DNA of 64,000 nt from JACNIZ01 sp964344765. GTDB taxonomy: Bacteria; Planctomycetota; UBA1135. The stretch spans positions 53,684 to 117,683 of the forward strand of contig CAYFOM010000008.1 of the NCBI GenBank assembly GCA_964344765.1, written 5' to 3'. This document shows, one piece after another, positions 45,701-54,387 of this stretch. The position numbers and the translations under genes were made by a program. Below the pieces are notes generated by a model that saw only the letters and a program-made list of their open reading frames with translations, did no database searches and was not told the DNA's origin. Position 1 is the first letter of the stretch. Each line of letters begins with the position of its first letter.

Positions 45701-47611
45701 CATCTGGAACCAACCTTGGCCCACCAACGGCTGGTGATCGCTGCCACCGGAATCGGAGATCGACAGATTGAAGTCCTCCACCGTCGAAACCAACGGGCCA
45801 CGTTCGGCCAAATCCCAGCCCAACGGCGACGGCTCGAGGTCGAAGTGATCAATGCGACCGGGCTGGTAATCGAAGGTTTCGACGGCCGGCTTGGGAATCA
45901 TCGCCGACTCTTCGACGTCTTCCGATTCATTGAGCAAGCCGGTAGATGGCCAAGCACCAATGCGATGGGTGAGGCCGATGGCTTCAGTCCAATCGGTGTG
46001 ACCGCCAAGATTGCCGCGGTTGTTCGGCAGCGTGGCGACGCGGTGCAGGCCACGGTTGTAACGCCCGGCTTCCTCGAAATCGCGTTGCGTTTCCCACACC
46101 TGCATGAGCGGCCCGGTGGGCGCAACCTTTTGATCGAGGAAGCGTGCGCCACGTGCCAAGGTGCGACCGAGGCGCGAGCGCAGCGCGGCGTTGACGCGTT
46201 GCAGATAGCGATCTCCACTTCGGTAAGCGAATCCGGTGGTACTGGCGCCGAGGTTGCCGTTGTTCGGCTCAAGGCCGTTCAACATGATCACCCAGGCGTC
46301 GATGTGGTTAAAGCGGCCACTTTGAATGCCCGGCTGGAGCACGCGCTCCCACAAATCCTGCGGGCCACTCAACGGCCGCGCCGCCATCACATCGCTGGCG
46401 AAGGCACGCGCTTTGCCTTTGTTCAAGTAGTAGCGTCGCGACAAACCGCTGGGCGGTTGATCGCTGACCACCGGCGGCGTGGCGCGGAAGCGCAAACCTA
46501 GAACCAGCGCCTCCAAGATTTCGGGGCTGCACGCATTGATGTCCACCGGTTCACGACGCAGCGGTGCAATGCTGGAAACCCACGGCAGGGTTTCGGGCGG
46601 CAACCCAACCGGCAACCAACATCCGTTGCGGTTGGTCGAATAAACCAAGCTATCGAAGCTATAAACACCGCCGATGTTGATGCGCACAATGGAACCGGGC
46701 GACAACACGTTGGCATCGCCGAGCATCACGTATTCCGGGTGCTCCTCCGATGGTGCACGCTCGATGTAAGTGGCCGGCAACCAATGCTCGGCACCGAAGG
46801 CGCCGTTCGATAACCAAGTATGTTTTTCAAGCAGGCGGCGGTCGCCTTCAGGCAGCAAACCTAAGGTTGGATCACCGAAGTTGAAGTCCAACAAGTCGCG
46901 ATAAAACTCGGGGGCTTGATGTTCGCCGCTTTGCAAACGCGCCAACGCTAAGTTGACGATTCGTTGATCCAAGACCGCCCAGCCTTCGCGAATGCGCACC
47001 GCTTCCAAATCGTCGGGCATCGGATCGGCCGGACGCACTTCGGTGAACGAATTGGCGGTTTTACTGCCGTATTCCACCCATCCTGCGCCAATCAGCAAAA
47101 AGCCGGTTTCGGGGAAACCGTCGGTACTGGTGACTTGCAGCTCGCTGTCTTCGAAGGTTGCATCCTCGGTGACGAAACACGGGTGCAACAGGTTTTGCAA
47201 CAGCATCGGTGGCGCAGTGGCCATCGAAATGCGCGCTTGGGCCGACGAAATTTCGGTGCCCCAGGATTCACGGCTGTTTGCCCACCCCCCACCTAGGGCT
47301 TGCGGCAACGGGCCGATAGCGGAAAGGTTCCATTCGTCGGCGCTATCCCAAAACGGAGTGGGGTCGACGGCGGGATGACTGCCGGCTTGGATGTGATCGG
47401 AATAGGAGCCTGCCGATTCGACGGCGATGCGAACTCGCGCGCTATCGAAGGTTTCACGTGCGGCCTCCGAGCGAATGCGGCCAGTGAACAAAAACGGCAC
47501 GCCCAGCGAGAACAGCAAGGCCAGCGCCAACAACACCACCAAAATTGCGGACCCTTGTTGGCGAAGTTGTCCGGCGTGCGTGGGTGCAGCAGCGTGAATC
47601 AACTTTTTCAT
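42701..47611 (-). CDS. gspK: Giant GspK-like pseudopilin with LamG-like region and repeated beta modules
   Basis: The 1,636-residue protein starts with a basic leader and QQG|SAILVVLLALALLFSLGVPF. The +5 residue is Val, not Glu, as in GspK pseudopilins at the pilus tip. Residues about 350-370 (EPVDINACSPEILEALV) are the helix-hairpin-helix-like segment of GspK. Beyond the GspK part come a LamG-like region (about 580-730), five degenerate repeats of a module resembling STEGFPSRGAIRIGNEVIEY (about 150, 747, 914, 1340, 1409) and a Gly-rich linker at about 1073-1106. Typical GspK has 300-350 residues. The large extension should be extracytoplasmic. Confidence 0.8.
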   Translation of the reverse strand: MKKLIHAAAPTHAGQLRQQGSAILVVLLALALLFSLGVPFLFTGRIRSEAARETFDSARVRIAVESAGSYSDHIQAGSHPAVDPTPFWDSADEWNLSAIGPLPQALGGGWANSRESWGTEISSAQARISMATAPPMLLQNLLHPCFVTEDATFEDSELQVTSTDGFPETGFLLIGAGWVEYGSKTANSFTEVRPADPMPDDLEAVRIREGWAVLDQRIVNLALARLQSGEHQAPEFYRDLLDFNFGDPTLGLLPEGDRRLLEKHTWLSNGAFGAEHWLPATYIERAPSEEHPEYVMLGDANVLSPGSIVRINIGGVYSFDSLVYSTNRNGCWLPVGLPPETLPWVSSIAPLRREPVDINACSPEILEALVLGLRFRATPPVVSDQPPSGLSRRYYLNKGKARAFASDVMAARPLSGPQDLWERVLQPGIQSGRFNHIDAWVIMLNGLEPNNGNLGASTTGFAYRSGDRYLQRVNAALRSRLGRTLARGARFLDQKVAPTGPLMQVWETQRDFEEAGRYNRGLHRVATLPNNRGNLGGHTDWTEAIGLTHRIGAWPSTGLLNESEDVEESAMIPKPAVETFDYQPGRIDHFDLEPSPLGWDLAERGPLVSTVEDFNLSISDSGGSDHQPLVGQGWFQMPREGQLEGGLFEISGDYVDRQRVMATLEENKLVVRGYDNAGDDPGDEDGLEQALITELDLAEYPITNRWFHLNVLMRAISPGGIQVAVDGVPRGNTLGATVLTQPVQGYAPGDRDESIAVESTEGFPSRGAIRIGNEVIEYSSKTETSFIVERMEGADSYIGGRAAREPSDDHVNLLDSDHPQGAGVEIYGYSAPLASDIPPGGAALTGAVGPWSVAVGFEGPETINLLALNGVSFPIGTGISGDYVGPLELTTLVPDDPYYAEAFQESGGLAVLIQRRLADPDTENHPIGGLEVIRYSGRTGTTLNIIERAVQTPRMVDWPNAIDADVAHSFVTEWDEGIYSDNHGIWAEAPEMRMFILPISIQGADVSDLRYLLPNEDQSEFVQITHPEDASLTEWVRYDSIYRNFFVRDDYGALFNAIVQPLLNGGYTADYDTPSEPPGGGGGGGAGGGAGGTGGAGGRPGGTAGGGMLNFFPQEGNEISYQFVRRIGEDVDNRDELISDISQRFQFRGVLGTFEHAHEGGEELVPVFKTWRPRGESPNAGYVGRLDRVAIMDPTADGPPMWFTVQWGTAPFPFQDGRVNTNCTYVAFDTSTQIPFAMSNLDDVDNPSTDVRDYLRLCKFPSGERPRNLHSIFVGTTSNGEGGVFGGMVDELVLAEPPGMGRPGGAITRASLVLRADLRQEKETWIYVDPNVVVRDGQSIYGSQPGQWLEMLPESGIIVIDGERIAYSSINTAEGDFEIAPNGRGLHGTEPAGHSSGAKIWAVDSRPYTFLSSDVGAGEATLAVESSAGLAGNSLLLIDQELLHTPIRPHNNALEMPRFDPAEDEDENELGDGMLRGRFGTTPAAHSAGTLVYSFPNRWMDLYAPQGDHHSLGWFQLGLDEPGAFWEGVLMETEEPDTSHRVRILARTDPAEWDDDPETTPGLVLIEQPQMPNGDVVPLNLQSDRLDLRISFDWGAGSFDPITFAATAWTVAPRLRHLRLQYYAESKVIRQEDIFE

Positions 47612-48585
47612 AGGATCGGCTCCTCGGTGAACACACCGATTTGGAAGGCTCCAATTTCTTCGCCGAGTACCGCGATTCGCAACGGCACCGGTTCGGAATG
47701 GACCTGTGGGTTGAGGCGACCATGACGATCAAAGACGACCTCGTCGGTGCCAAAGAAAACGTCTTGATCATGGTTGAGTTCGGGACCGGCTTCGCGCGCC
47801 AAACCCCAAACTTGGACTTCGTCGATCATGCCGACGAAACGGCCATCGCCATCGCCGATGGCAAGCGCGCCATCCGCGGGGGGCTGAATGCCAGTGGTGG
47901 AAACCTGAGCGATGACCTTGCCGTCGAGAACTAACGCCATCGAGTCGGCGGCAGCCGAGGCGCGTAGGTGGTGCCAGCGGCCGGGCGTAATCAGGCCAGC
48001 CGGGGTGGTCAAAGTTTGCTCGTTCCAGGTCTTGCCGTCGCCCAACGATACGATCCATTGCAGCGAGCCGTTGCTGCGCACGCTGAGGTCGAGCAGGTTT
48101 TCCCATTCGGCGAGCTTGCAGTTTGCCGGCTCGTCGATGCGCATGTCGAACTCCAGCTGCAAGCCCTGCGGCGAATGGAAGGTGCCGCCGCGACCGACCA
48201 GTGTTGCGATGCCGCCTTGCGTTAGGTCTAAACCGGCGCCGAACCGTCCAACCTTGCCGAGTGCGGCCGAACCGGCGAGTTGCACTTGTTCGCGGTGCTC
48301 GAATGCAGGTTCGAAGGTGGCTTCCAGTTGTCGGCGGTAAACCAAACGCGCGAAGGTGCCGGGGTCGTCGGGCGTGGCTTTTTCTAAACGCACGACGACG
48401 TTTTGGCCGGTAGCGCGGGCGCGATCGCGACTGCTCGAAACGAATGATTCCACCATGCGCTGCATGCCGCGTCCGCCGGGGTCCATGCGATCGGCGCCGG
48501 ACATACCCATGCCCATGATCACACCCAGGATCACCAACACCAACATCAGTTCGGCGAGGGTGAATCCGCGGCGGTAGGAGTTCAT
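47608..48585 (-). CDS. LamG-fused minor pseudopilin (GspH-like)
   Basis: The 325-residue protein has MNSYRRG|FTLAELMLVLVILGVIMGMGMS, a prepilin N terminus with Glu at +5, and a short linker. A LamG/concanavalin-like domain spans about residues 100-265, with GLQLEFDMRIDE, GRWHHLRASAAADSMALVLDG and the classic end FVGMIDEVQVWGLARE. Such lectin-like domains often bind glycans or proteins. I chose the ATG at 48585 over the TTG at 48591. It overlaps the giant GspK gene by four bases, so both are made together. Confidence 0.82.
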   Translation of the reverse strand: MNSYRRGFTLAELMLVLVILGVIMGMGMSGADRMDPGGRGMQRMVESFVSSSRDRARATGQNVVVRLEKATPDDPGTFARLVYRRQLEATFEPAFEHREQVQLAGSAALGKVGRFGAGLDLTQGGIATLVGRGGTFHSPQGLQLEFDMRIDEPANCKLAEWENLLDLSVRSNGSLQWIVSLGDGKTWNEQTLTTPAGLITPGRWHHLRASAAADSMALVLDGKVIAQVSTTGIQPPADGALAIGDGDGRFVGMIDEVQVWGLAREAGPELNHDQDVFFGTDEVVFDRHGRLNPQVHSEPVPLRIAVLGEEIGAFQIGVFTEEPIL

Positions 48586-48597
48586 GAGCAAAACGAG

Positions 48598-49242
48598 TTA
48601 TTTCGTGCGAACAATGTCGTCTTCGGTACCGAATTCGCCGTCGGGACCGGCGGAAATCAACTGAAAGCCCGATGGTGCCAAAAAACTGCCGGTCTTTTCA
48701 TCGCGCACGGCGGTGACCGTTTGTTCCTGGGTAATTCCATCCACTCCTGCGATCACCGTCACCGAACGGTTGTAGTGAAGACTCTCGAAGTAAATGATCG
48801 GGTTGCCCCAGCCGTCGGCGATTTCAAACAGCTCGCGGCTGTCGAAGGATGTCAGTTGGCGTGAACTGGAGTCTTCATCGGTGTTGGACAGCCAATCCAA
48901 ATTCGGCTGCTCACCGGTGAAATTTGGGTCGAAGAAAGCCAAGACCAACGCTTCCGAGCAACTGTTCATCGAGTTGGAGCTGGCATTGCGCGGCAGACGG
49001 TCATCAGGGAAATCACCCTCGACGCTGCGGTAAGCCAGTACAAGCGAGGCCAAAGTATCGAGACGAACTCCGGTTTCCTGCTTCTCGGTTTCGTTAAACG
49101 CGCCCACGCCCGACATCACCAACGCCCCCATCAAAATGCCGACGATGACGATGACCACCATCAGCTCCAACAGCGTGAAGCCGGCTTGAGCAGAAGGATG
49201 GCTGCTCGCCAAGCGCTTCGAGGATGTGCGTTTCATGTTCAT
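48598..49242 (-). CDS. gspG: Major pseudopilin (GspG-like)
   Basis: The 214-residue protein has QAG|FTLLELMVVIVIVGILMGALVM with Glu at +5. Its C-terminal ISAGPDGEFGTEDDI is the calcium-binding loop typical of type II secretion major pseudopilins. The predicted shaft subunit is longer than E. coli GspG (about 140 mature residues), with a Ser/Asn/Asp-rich insertion (RNASSNSMNSCSEAL...). It starts 2 nt after the TPR gene and is the first pseudopilin of the block. Confidence 0.88.
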   Translation of the reverse strand: MNMKRTSSKRLASSHPSAQAGFTLLELMVVIVIVGILMGALVMSGVGAFNETEKQETGVRLDTLASLVLAYRSVEGDFPDDRLPRNASSNSMNSCSEALVLAFFDPNFTGEQPNLDWLSNTDEDSSSRQLTSFDSRELFEIADGWGNPIIYFESLHYNRSVTVIAGVDGITQEQTVTAVRDEKTGSFLAPSGFQLISAGPDGEFGTEDDIVRTK

Positions 49243-49244
49243 GC

Positions 49245-51959
49245 TTAGGGTTGCGAGAAGACTACGTCGACGTTGTCCAGCGAAGTGTTCACCGGCAACG
49301 CGTTGGATGTTTCAGCATAAATGCCATAGATCAGCGCGCCGGAAGACGATTTCAGCACCCCGGCATTGCCTTGGTAAATCTGTTCGCCATCGACCTTGAT
49401 CGTCAGCACCGGCGTGCTCGGTTCGCGATCGAGTTCAAACGAAATCGGGATCGCCACGTTCGACGCCAGCTTGCGCCCGCGCTTACGTTCTTCTTTGGCG
49501 CCTTGCTTCCAGTTGTAAACCATGTAGCCGTCGCGATCGCGAAACACCTTGAAGGTCCAAGTCGCACGACCCTGGCGCGTTTCAATCGCCAGCATCAAAC
49601 CGGCGTCACCAAGGTGGTCGTCGCCGATCCAAAGGTCACCGGCGAAGCTTTGGAAGTGCAAAGCACCCACCGAGCGAGTTGCCCGAGTAATCCCTTGTTC
49701 GTCGTGGTTGCCGCGAATGGTCAAACGGCCATCGCGTAGTTGCGGGCCGACGCCGTTACGCGCCTGCGCTTGCACCTCCCAACCCGGACGCAGACGACTG
49801 CCGTCGAACGGATCGGTCCAGCGGCGCATCTTCGAGTGACGCTGAATGCGATCCTGCCAAAGTTGCGCGTACAAGTACTGCGGGTGATTTTGTTGTTGAC
49901 GCAAGTTGTCTTGCAGGAAGCCGAAGTCGGAGATGGCTTGAACCAAATCGCCACTGGCGTAGGCAACGGCAGCCAACGAATTTTGCGCCGAGTAGTGCGC
50001 CACGTCCAAAGACAGTGCTTGACGTAGCAGTTCGTCGGCGCGCTCCCAATCTTTAAGCGTCATTTGGTTCAATGCACGACGCAGCTCCAAATCGGCCCAT
50101 TGCGGTGCATTGCCTTCGGAAGCTGCCCATTCCGGCCGCGAGATTGCCGCGCGGCGGTAAGCGACTTCGGATGCCTCATAGGCTTCGATTTGATGGAGTA
50201 GCCATCCGAGCTCTACCAAAGCACCGGCGCAGCGCGGGTAACCGGCAACCAAGCCGCGCAATTCTTCACTGGCCGAGTCCAGCTGACCGTCGCGAGCCGA
50301 CCAACGTGCGCGCAAATAGCGGCCGTAAAGCAGGTCGGGTTGCAGTTCCAAAGCTTGGTCCAAGGTTTCGGCAGCCTCGGTTTCCATGCCCATGACGTCG
50401 TACCAGAAGGCCAGCGCAGCGAGCGCAGGGCCGGCATCCAACGGTGCGGCTTCTGCCGATGCGCGCAGGTCGCGCACCACTTCGGCAGCCGAACCGCCAT
50501 CGGCGGCGGTGGCCAACGCACGCATGTAAAGCAGGTTCGGGTGTGCACCGTACTCTTCGATCGCGTCTTCGGAAGCCATTAAGGCTTCGCCGAAGTTTCC
50601 TTCCAGGTACAAAGCGGCAACGATACCGATACGCGAATCCGCCGCCTGCGGCTTGGCTCCGGCGGCGCGCACGGTGTCCTCAAACGCCGAACGACTTGCG
50701 GACCAATTTCCGCTTGCCAGATAAGCGCGCCCAAGCGCATAGCCATTGGCCAAGGACAGATCCGAATTGCGTTGCAGCGGCAAGCTGGCGACGCGTTCCA
50801 AGTACTCCAATGCTTCGCTGGTGCGGTTGTTATCGAGCAAAACCTTGCCCAACGCGTGCAGCGTAGCCGAATCACCGGGCTGCAACTCGTCGGCGCGGCG
50901 CAGCATCTTTTCGGCTTCTCCATCGACGCCGAGGCGGCGCAAGATCCGTGCCATGCCGACGCGCATGCCGGCGTTACGAGCGAAGCGACCTTCTTCAATG
51001 GGCAGGTCCAACTTCGGCGCGCTCATCGGCAGCGATTCACCGGACAGTTTGCCATAAAGGGTGAACGCGTCATCGAAGCGGAAGGTGCGCTCCCAAACGA
51101 CGCCGAGCATCATCCAGTTATTGGGATCGTCTTTGGCAAGATCGATCAGGTGCCGTGCCAACTCCTCGGCGTAACCAAAAGCGACGGGTTCGGCAATGCC
51201 GTTGGCCAGCAACCACTTGATGTAGCCGCGCAGTTCTTCGGTATCGCCGGCGCTGGAGTTGCGCATGTCGCGCACGCCCAATTCGATTTCGTTGCGTAGC
51301 GTTTTGCCGAAAGCAAAGCTCTCGTATTCGCCACTTGCAAACGGACGCGGAGCAAAAATTTCCTGACCGGATTCCGGGCGCACCTGTTGGAACAGAATGG
51401 GATCGCCCTTCTTCTTGTCGTAGCGATCTTCATCGCGAATCCAACCGTACAGCGTGCGCACCGCATCGAGCTTGACCGAGTCGTACAACTCGTCGTACTT
51501 CGAGCTCGGATCTTCTTCAAAATCCTCGTCGAAGGTAGACGAGGCTTCGGTCACTTCGCCGGCTTCGTCTTCACCATCGGCTTGGATAGCCGGAGTGATC
51601 AAATCATCCAAGTCGCCCTGCGGAACGGCGGGATAGCGATAGAGGTGCTCGCTCCAGTGATCCGCGCCAGAGTCAGGGATCGGCGGCGGCAGCAACACCG
51701 GCAATGCTGCCAGCGGCGGCTTCGGCAAATCCAGCGGCGCCAGCGGCGCATCGGTTTGCGGCTTGACTAACGCATCGCGGCCGTCGCCTTCGGCGGTCAG
51801 CGCAATGACTAAGTCACTATGCGGCGGTGCCTCCAATTCCAAGCCCATCGCTTTGGCGCCACGCACCGGACGAGTTTTGGCGTCGGACGACAGCAGACTC
51901 CAAGTCATCAAACCGAGGATGACTACCGTGGCGATCAATAATCCTTGTTCGCGTTTCAC
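49245..51959 (-). CDS. TPR protein with C-terminal LamG-like domain
   Basis: The 904-residue protein has one N-terminal helix (LLIATVVILGLMTWSLL) and a Pro-rich and acidic spacer. Repeated TPR-like units run from about residue 290 to 690 (for example AEKMLRRADELQPGDSATLHAL and AAETLDQALELQPDLLYGRYL). The C-terminal beta domain (RWTDPFDGSRLRPGWEVQ... PVLTIKVDGEQIYQGNAG...) resembles the concanavalin-like DUF1080 fold. It overlaps the PilO-like gene by four bases. It is probably an anchored scaffold of the pseudopilus machine. Confidence 0.72.
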   Translation of the reverse strand: MKREQGLLIATVVILGLMTWSLLSSDAKTRPVRGAKAMGLELEAPPHSDLVIALTAEGDGRDALVKPQTDAPLAPLDLPKPPLAALPVLLPPPIPDSGADHWSEHLYRYPAVPQGDLDDLITPAIQADGEDEAGEVTEASSTFDEDFEEDPSSKYDELYDSVKLDAVRTLYGWIRDEDRYDKKKGDPILFQQVRPESGQEIFAPRPFASGEYESFAFGKTLRNEIELGVRDMRNSSAGDTEELRGYIKWLLANGIAEPVAFGYAEELARHLIDLAKDDPNNWMMLGVVWERTFRFDDAFTLYGKLSGESLPMSAPKLDLPIEEGRFARNAGMRVGMARILRRLGVDGEAEKMLRRADELQPGDSATLHALGKVLLDNNRTSEALEYLERVASLPLQRNSDLSLANGYALGRAYLASGNWSASRSAFEDTVRAAGAKPQAADSRIGIVAALYLEGNFGEALMASEDAIEEYGAHPNLLYMRALATAADGGSAAEVVRDLRASAEAAPLDAGPALAALAFWYDVMGMETEAAETLDQALELQPDLLYGRYLRARWSARDGQLDSASEELRGLVAGYPRCAGALVELGWLLHQIEAYEASEVAYRRAAISRPEWAASEGNAPQWADLELRRALNQMTLKDWERADELLRQALSLDVAHYSAQNSLAAVAYASGDLVQAISDFGFLQDNLRQQQNHPQYLYAQLWQDRIQRHSKMRRWTDPFDGSRLRPGWEVQAQARNGVGPQLRDGRLTIRGNHDEQGITRATRSVGALHFQSFAGDLWIGDDHLGDAGLMLAIETRQGRATWTFKVFRDRDGYMVYNWKQGAKEERKRGRKLASNVAIPISFELDREPSTPVLTIKVDGEQIYQGNAGVLKSSSGALIYGIYAETSNALPVNTSLDNVDVVFSQP

Positions 51960-52738
51960 AGTACTTCCTCCTCAGCTTGTGCAGTGGGCAGCGCGCCGGC
52001 TGCAAATTCAAGGATGACCCTGCGCTGCTTCTTGCGCTTATTTGTCGGCATCAATTCCATCCGAACCAGGCCTAGCGGACCTAAGCCGTCGGCGGAGTCC
52101 ATCACCGCCTTCATGAAGTTTTTAGGACTGTTCTCGGTGAACACCACTTCCATGGTCACCGGAGTCATGTCGAGTCGCGAACCATTGCGATTGAGCCGCT
52201 TTTTCGGAATGCGCGACGCGATTTGAATGTCATCCACACCATCGGCACCAGCTTGAACGGCCAAACGCACGACGCGCTCGACTACATCCAAGCCGCGCAG
52301 AATGCGGGCGATCATTTGCGGCTGCGTCGGCGATTGTGCCGGCAAGCCCAAGCTTTCATCGACGTCGACGTTTTGACGGAGCGCCCAACCTATGAGGTCG
52401 CTGCGCATTGTGCCGGTTAACTCGATGTAATGTTGGGTCGGCGACTGCCCGGCTGCGGGCTGAAATTGTTCGCGCAACGGTGGCAACGAAGCAGCGGCCA
52501 ATTTACCGGTTTCCGTTTCCATTTCCGCCAAGCGAGTGCGCAGCTCATTGACTTGTGCACTACTGTAAGCCGGCGAGTTCAATGCTCGCTTGTGCTTGCC
52601 GACCAAGCCTTGGTAGCGCTGTAAATCTTTGCCGACGGTGCTGCCGATGATGGCCAAGCCGATCAAGAACACAACCAAACCGACGGCGCAGCCAACGATG
52701 AATCGGCGATGCAATTGCCAGAGAGTATCGAGGTTCAT
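51956..52738 (-). CDS. PilO/GspM-like inner-membrane protein
   Basis: The 260-residue protein has a short cytoplasmic tail, one helix (FIVGCAVGLVVFLIGLAIIG), a coiled-coil stretch (YSSAQVNELRTRLAEMETETGKL) and a C-terminal ferredoxin-like domain with KNFMKAVMDSADGLGPLGLVRMELM. That layout matches PilO/GspM, the partner of PilN/GspL. The position immediately after the PilM-PilN gene, with an ATGA overlap, supports it. Confidence 0.72.
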   Translation of the reverse strand: MNLDTLWQLHRRFIVGCAVGLVVFLIGLAIIGSTVGKDLQRYQGLVGKHKRALNSPAYSSAQVNELRTRLAEMETETGKLAAASLPPLREQFQPAAGQSPTQHYIELTGTMRSDLIGWALRQNVDVDESLGLPAQSPTQPQMIARILRGLDVVERVVRLAVQAGADGVDDIQIASRIPKKRLNRNGSRLDMTPVTMEVVFTENSPKNFMKAVMDSADGLGPLGLVRMELMPTNKRKKQRRVILEFAAGALPTAQAEEEVL

Positions 52739-54387
52739 GATTCTTCCTCCTCGGTCTCAACGGCGTTGTTGTCTTTTAAGAGATGGGTTTGCACCGTCCA
52801 TTCAATTTGCTGGCCCATGCGTTCGGTGGATTGGCGATACGCCTCTTCCCCTCCCGGCAACTGCGCCCAAATGCTTTCGCCAAAATCAGTGATTGCTTTG
52901 CGCGCCGAAATCGAAGCATCCTCGCCACGGCCGACGACTCGCAGCACCGGAACCCGCTGGCTTTCCATGCCCCAATCCTTGCCGTCTTGCAGCTCGACGT
53001 TAAAGCTTTCGATCCACAAGTTATCAGGCAAAGCGGTGTGCATGAATTCCAGCATGCGCTGAGTGGATTGGTGCAGTGCAAAGCGTTGTTGCAAGTCGGT
53101 CAGCAACTCGTCTTGCACCTCGATTTGCTCCAGCAGCCCCACCGCTTCGACGTGACTTGCTTGCGACCTCTTGACGATGGCTCCAAGTCGCTGCGCTTCG
53201 GTTTGCGCTTCGCCGGCGGCTTGCGAGGTCATGAAGTAGTCGGCGCCCAAGTAGCCGAGTGCTAGTACCGCCGCGGCAGTAGCGAAAACGCCGCGTTCGC
53301 GGAAGTCGCGCTTTTTGCGCGCAGTTTGCGACAAGATTTCGAGCGCAAACAGGTTGGGGTCGGCGGCGCTCAAAGCCAAACCCAAAGCAATGGTGGCCGC
53401 GGGGCCGTCGGCATCGAGACGGGCGAGGTCGTCTTCGGGCAGTTTGGCCGGATCGACCATGTCGGTCGGATTCCACAGCGAAACCGGCACCCGCAGGCGA
53501 CTGGTCAGCAAGTTGACCAAGCCGTTCGCTTGGGCACCGCCGCCGGTCAAGAGCACGCGATCCAATGTCAACTCGCGCAAACGCGCTTGCGCTTTGCACA
53601 AGGTAATCATGCCGGACAGCAGCGTCGGCAGCGAGTCATACATCGCCAGCAACGGCCGCGTGACTCGGTCGGAATCGGTGGCGACGCGCTTGCCTTCGGC
53701 CAAGGCCAAATCCAAGTGCTTGTGGATCAGCTGGCGTGCGCGCGTTGCGTCGACGCCAACCGAAGAAGCCAGCGTTTGATCGCGCTTCTCCAAAGCCGTC
53801 GTGACGGAACGAGCGAAGTAAAGGTCGGTGCCGCGAACCAATGCTAGGTCGAGCGATGTAGCGCCGATGTTGGCCAGCAAAGTCACCGATTGCTCGTGAT
53901 CGCCTAGTGCCAGGTAAGCGTTGTAAAGCGCCACTGCATTCGGCGTGAAGCCCTCTACTTGCATCGGCGATAATTCGCCGACCCATTCATCGAGCAGATC
54001 TTCGCGAATCACGCCGAGCAACATGGTGTCGTCGTCGTCGAGTTCGCGCGGAACCGGCAGCAAGTTGTAGGAAGTTGCCAGCGGCGATCCGGAGCGGGAC
54101 TCCAGTTCACGGATCTCGAAGTCCATCAAGCGCTCCAAGCGCCAGTCTTCGACTTCGGGCACCGGCAGGTAGCGCAACATGATGTCGGCACCGGTCGCCC
54201 CCACCCGCAGGTTGGACGGGCGCGGCTTCAGGCCACCGAAAATATCGCCGGCGGTGCTGACCGGTTGCTCCCCGGCTTCGAGCTCCAGCGAGTGATACCG
54301 GCTCAAACTGACGGCACCTTTGCGAACGCTCAGTTCGGCAAGGCGCACATTGCAGTGGCCAATGTCCAATCCAGTTCCTTTGCTCAC
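52735..54387 (-). CDS. PilM-PilN fusion (GspL-like)
   Basis: The 550-residue protein combines an actin-like PilM domain (MSKGTGLDIGHCNVRLAEL; SVTLLANIGATSLDLALVRG; DRVLLTGGGAQANGLVNLL) with a C-terminal PilN part: one helix (VFATAAAVLALGYLGADYFM), a coiled coil and a small periplasmic domain (LPDNLWIESFNVEL). Domain order is that of GspL. The start is the GTG at 54387. It overlaps the FHA gene stop (GTGA) and has a good GGAGGAAG ribosome binding site, unlike the longer frame to 54411. Confidence 0.85.
   Translation of the reverse strand: MSKGTGLDIGHCNVRLAELSVRKGAVSLSRYHSLELEAGEQPVSTAGDIFGGLKPRPSNLRVGATGADIMLRYLPVPEVEDWRLERLMDFEIRELESRSGSPLATSYNLLPVPRELDDDDTMLLGVIREDLLDEWVGELSPMQVEGFTPNAVALYNAYLALGDHEQSVTLLANIGATSLDLALVRGTDLYFARSVTTALEKRDQTLASSVGVDATRARQLIHKHLDLALAEGKRVATDSDRVTRPLLAMYDSLPTLLSGMITLCKAQARLRELTLDRVLLTGGGAQANGLVNLLTSRLRVPVSLWNPTDMVDPAKLPEDDLARLDADGPAATIALGLALSAADPNLFALEILSQTARKKRDFRERGVFATAAAVLALGYLGADYFMTSQAAGEAQTEAQRLGAIVKRSQASHVEAVGLLEQIEVQDELLTDLQQRFALHQSTQRMLEFMHTALPDNLWIESFNVELQDGKDWGMESQRVPVLRVVGRGEDASISARKAITDFGESIWAQLPGGEEAYRQSTERMGQQIEWTVQTHLLKDNNAVETEEEES

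Noticed and set aside
45389..46501. Long open frame (370 codons) on the plus strand
   Set aside because: It is antisense to the giant GspK-like gene, has no recognisable domain, and its amino acid composition (many His, Arg, Gln) is typical of a shadow of GC-rich coding sequence.
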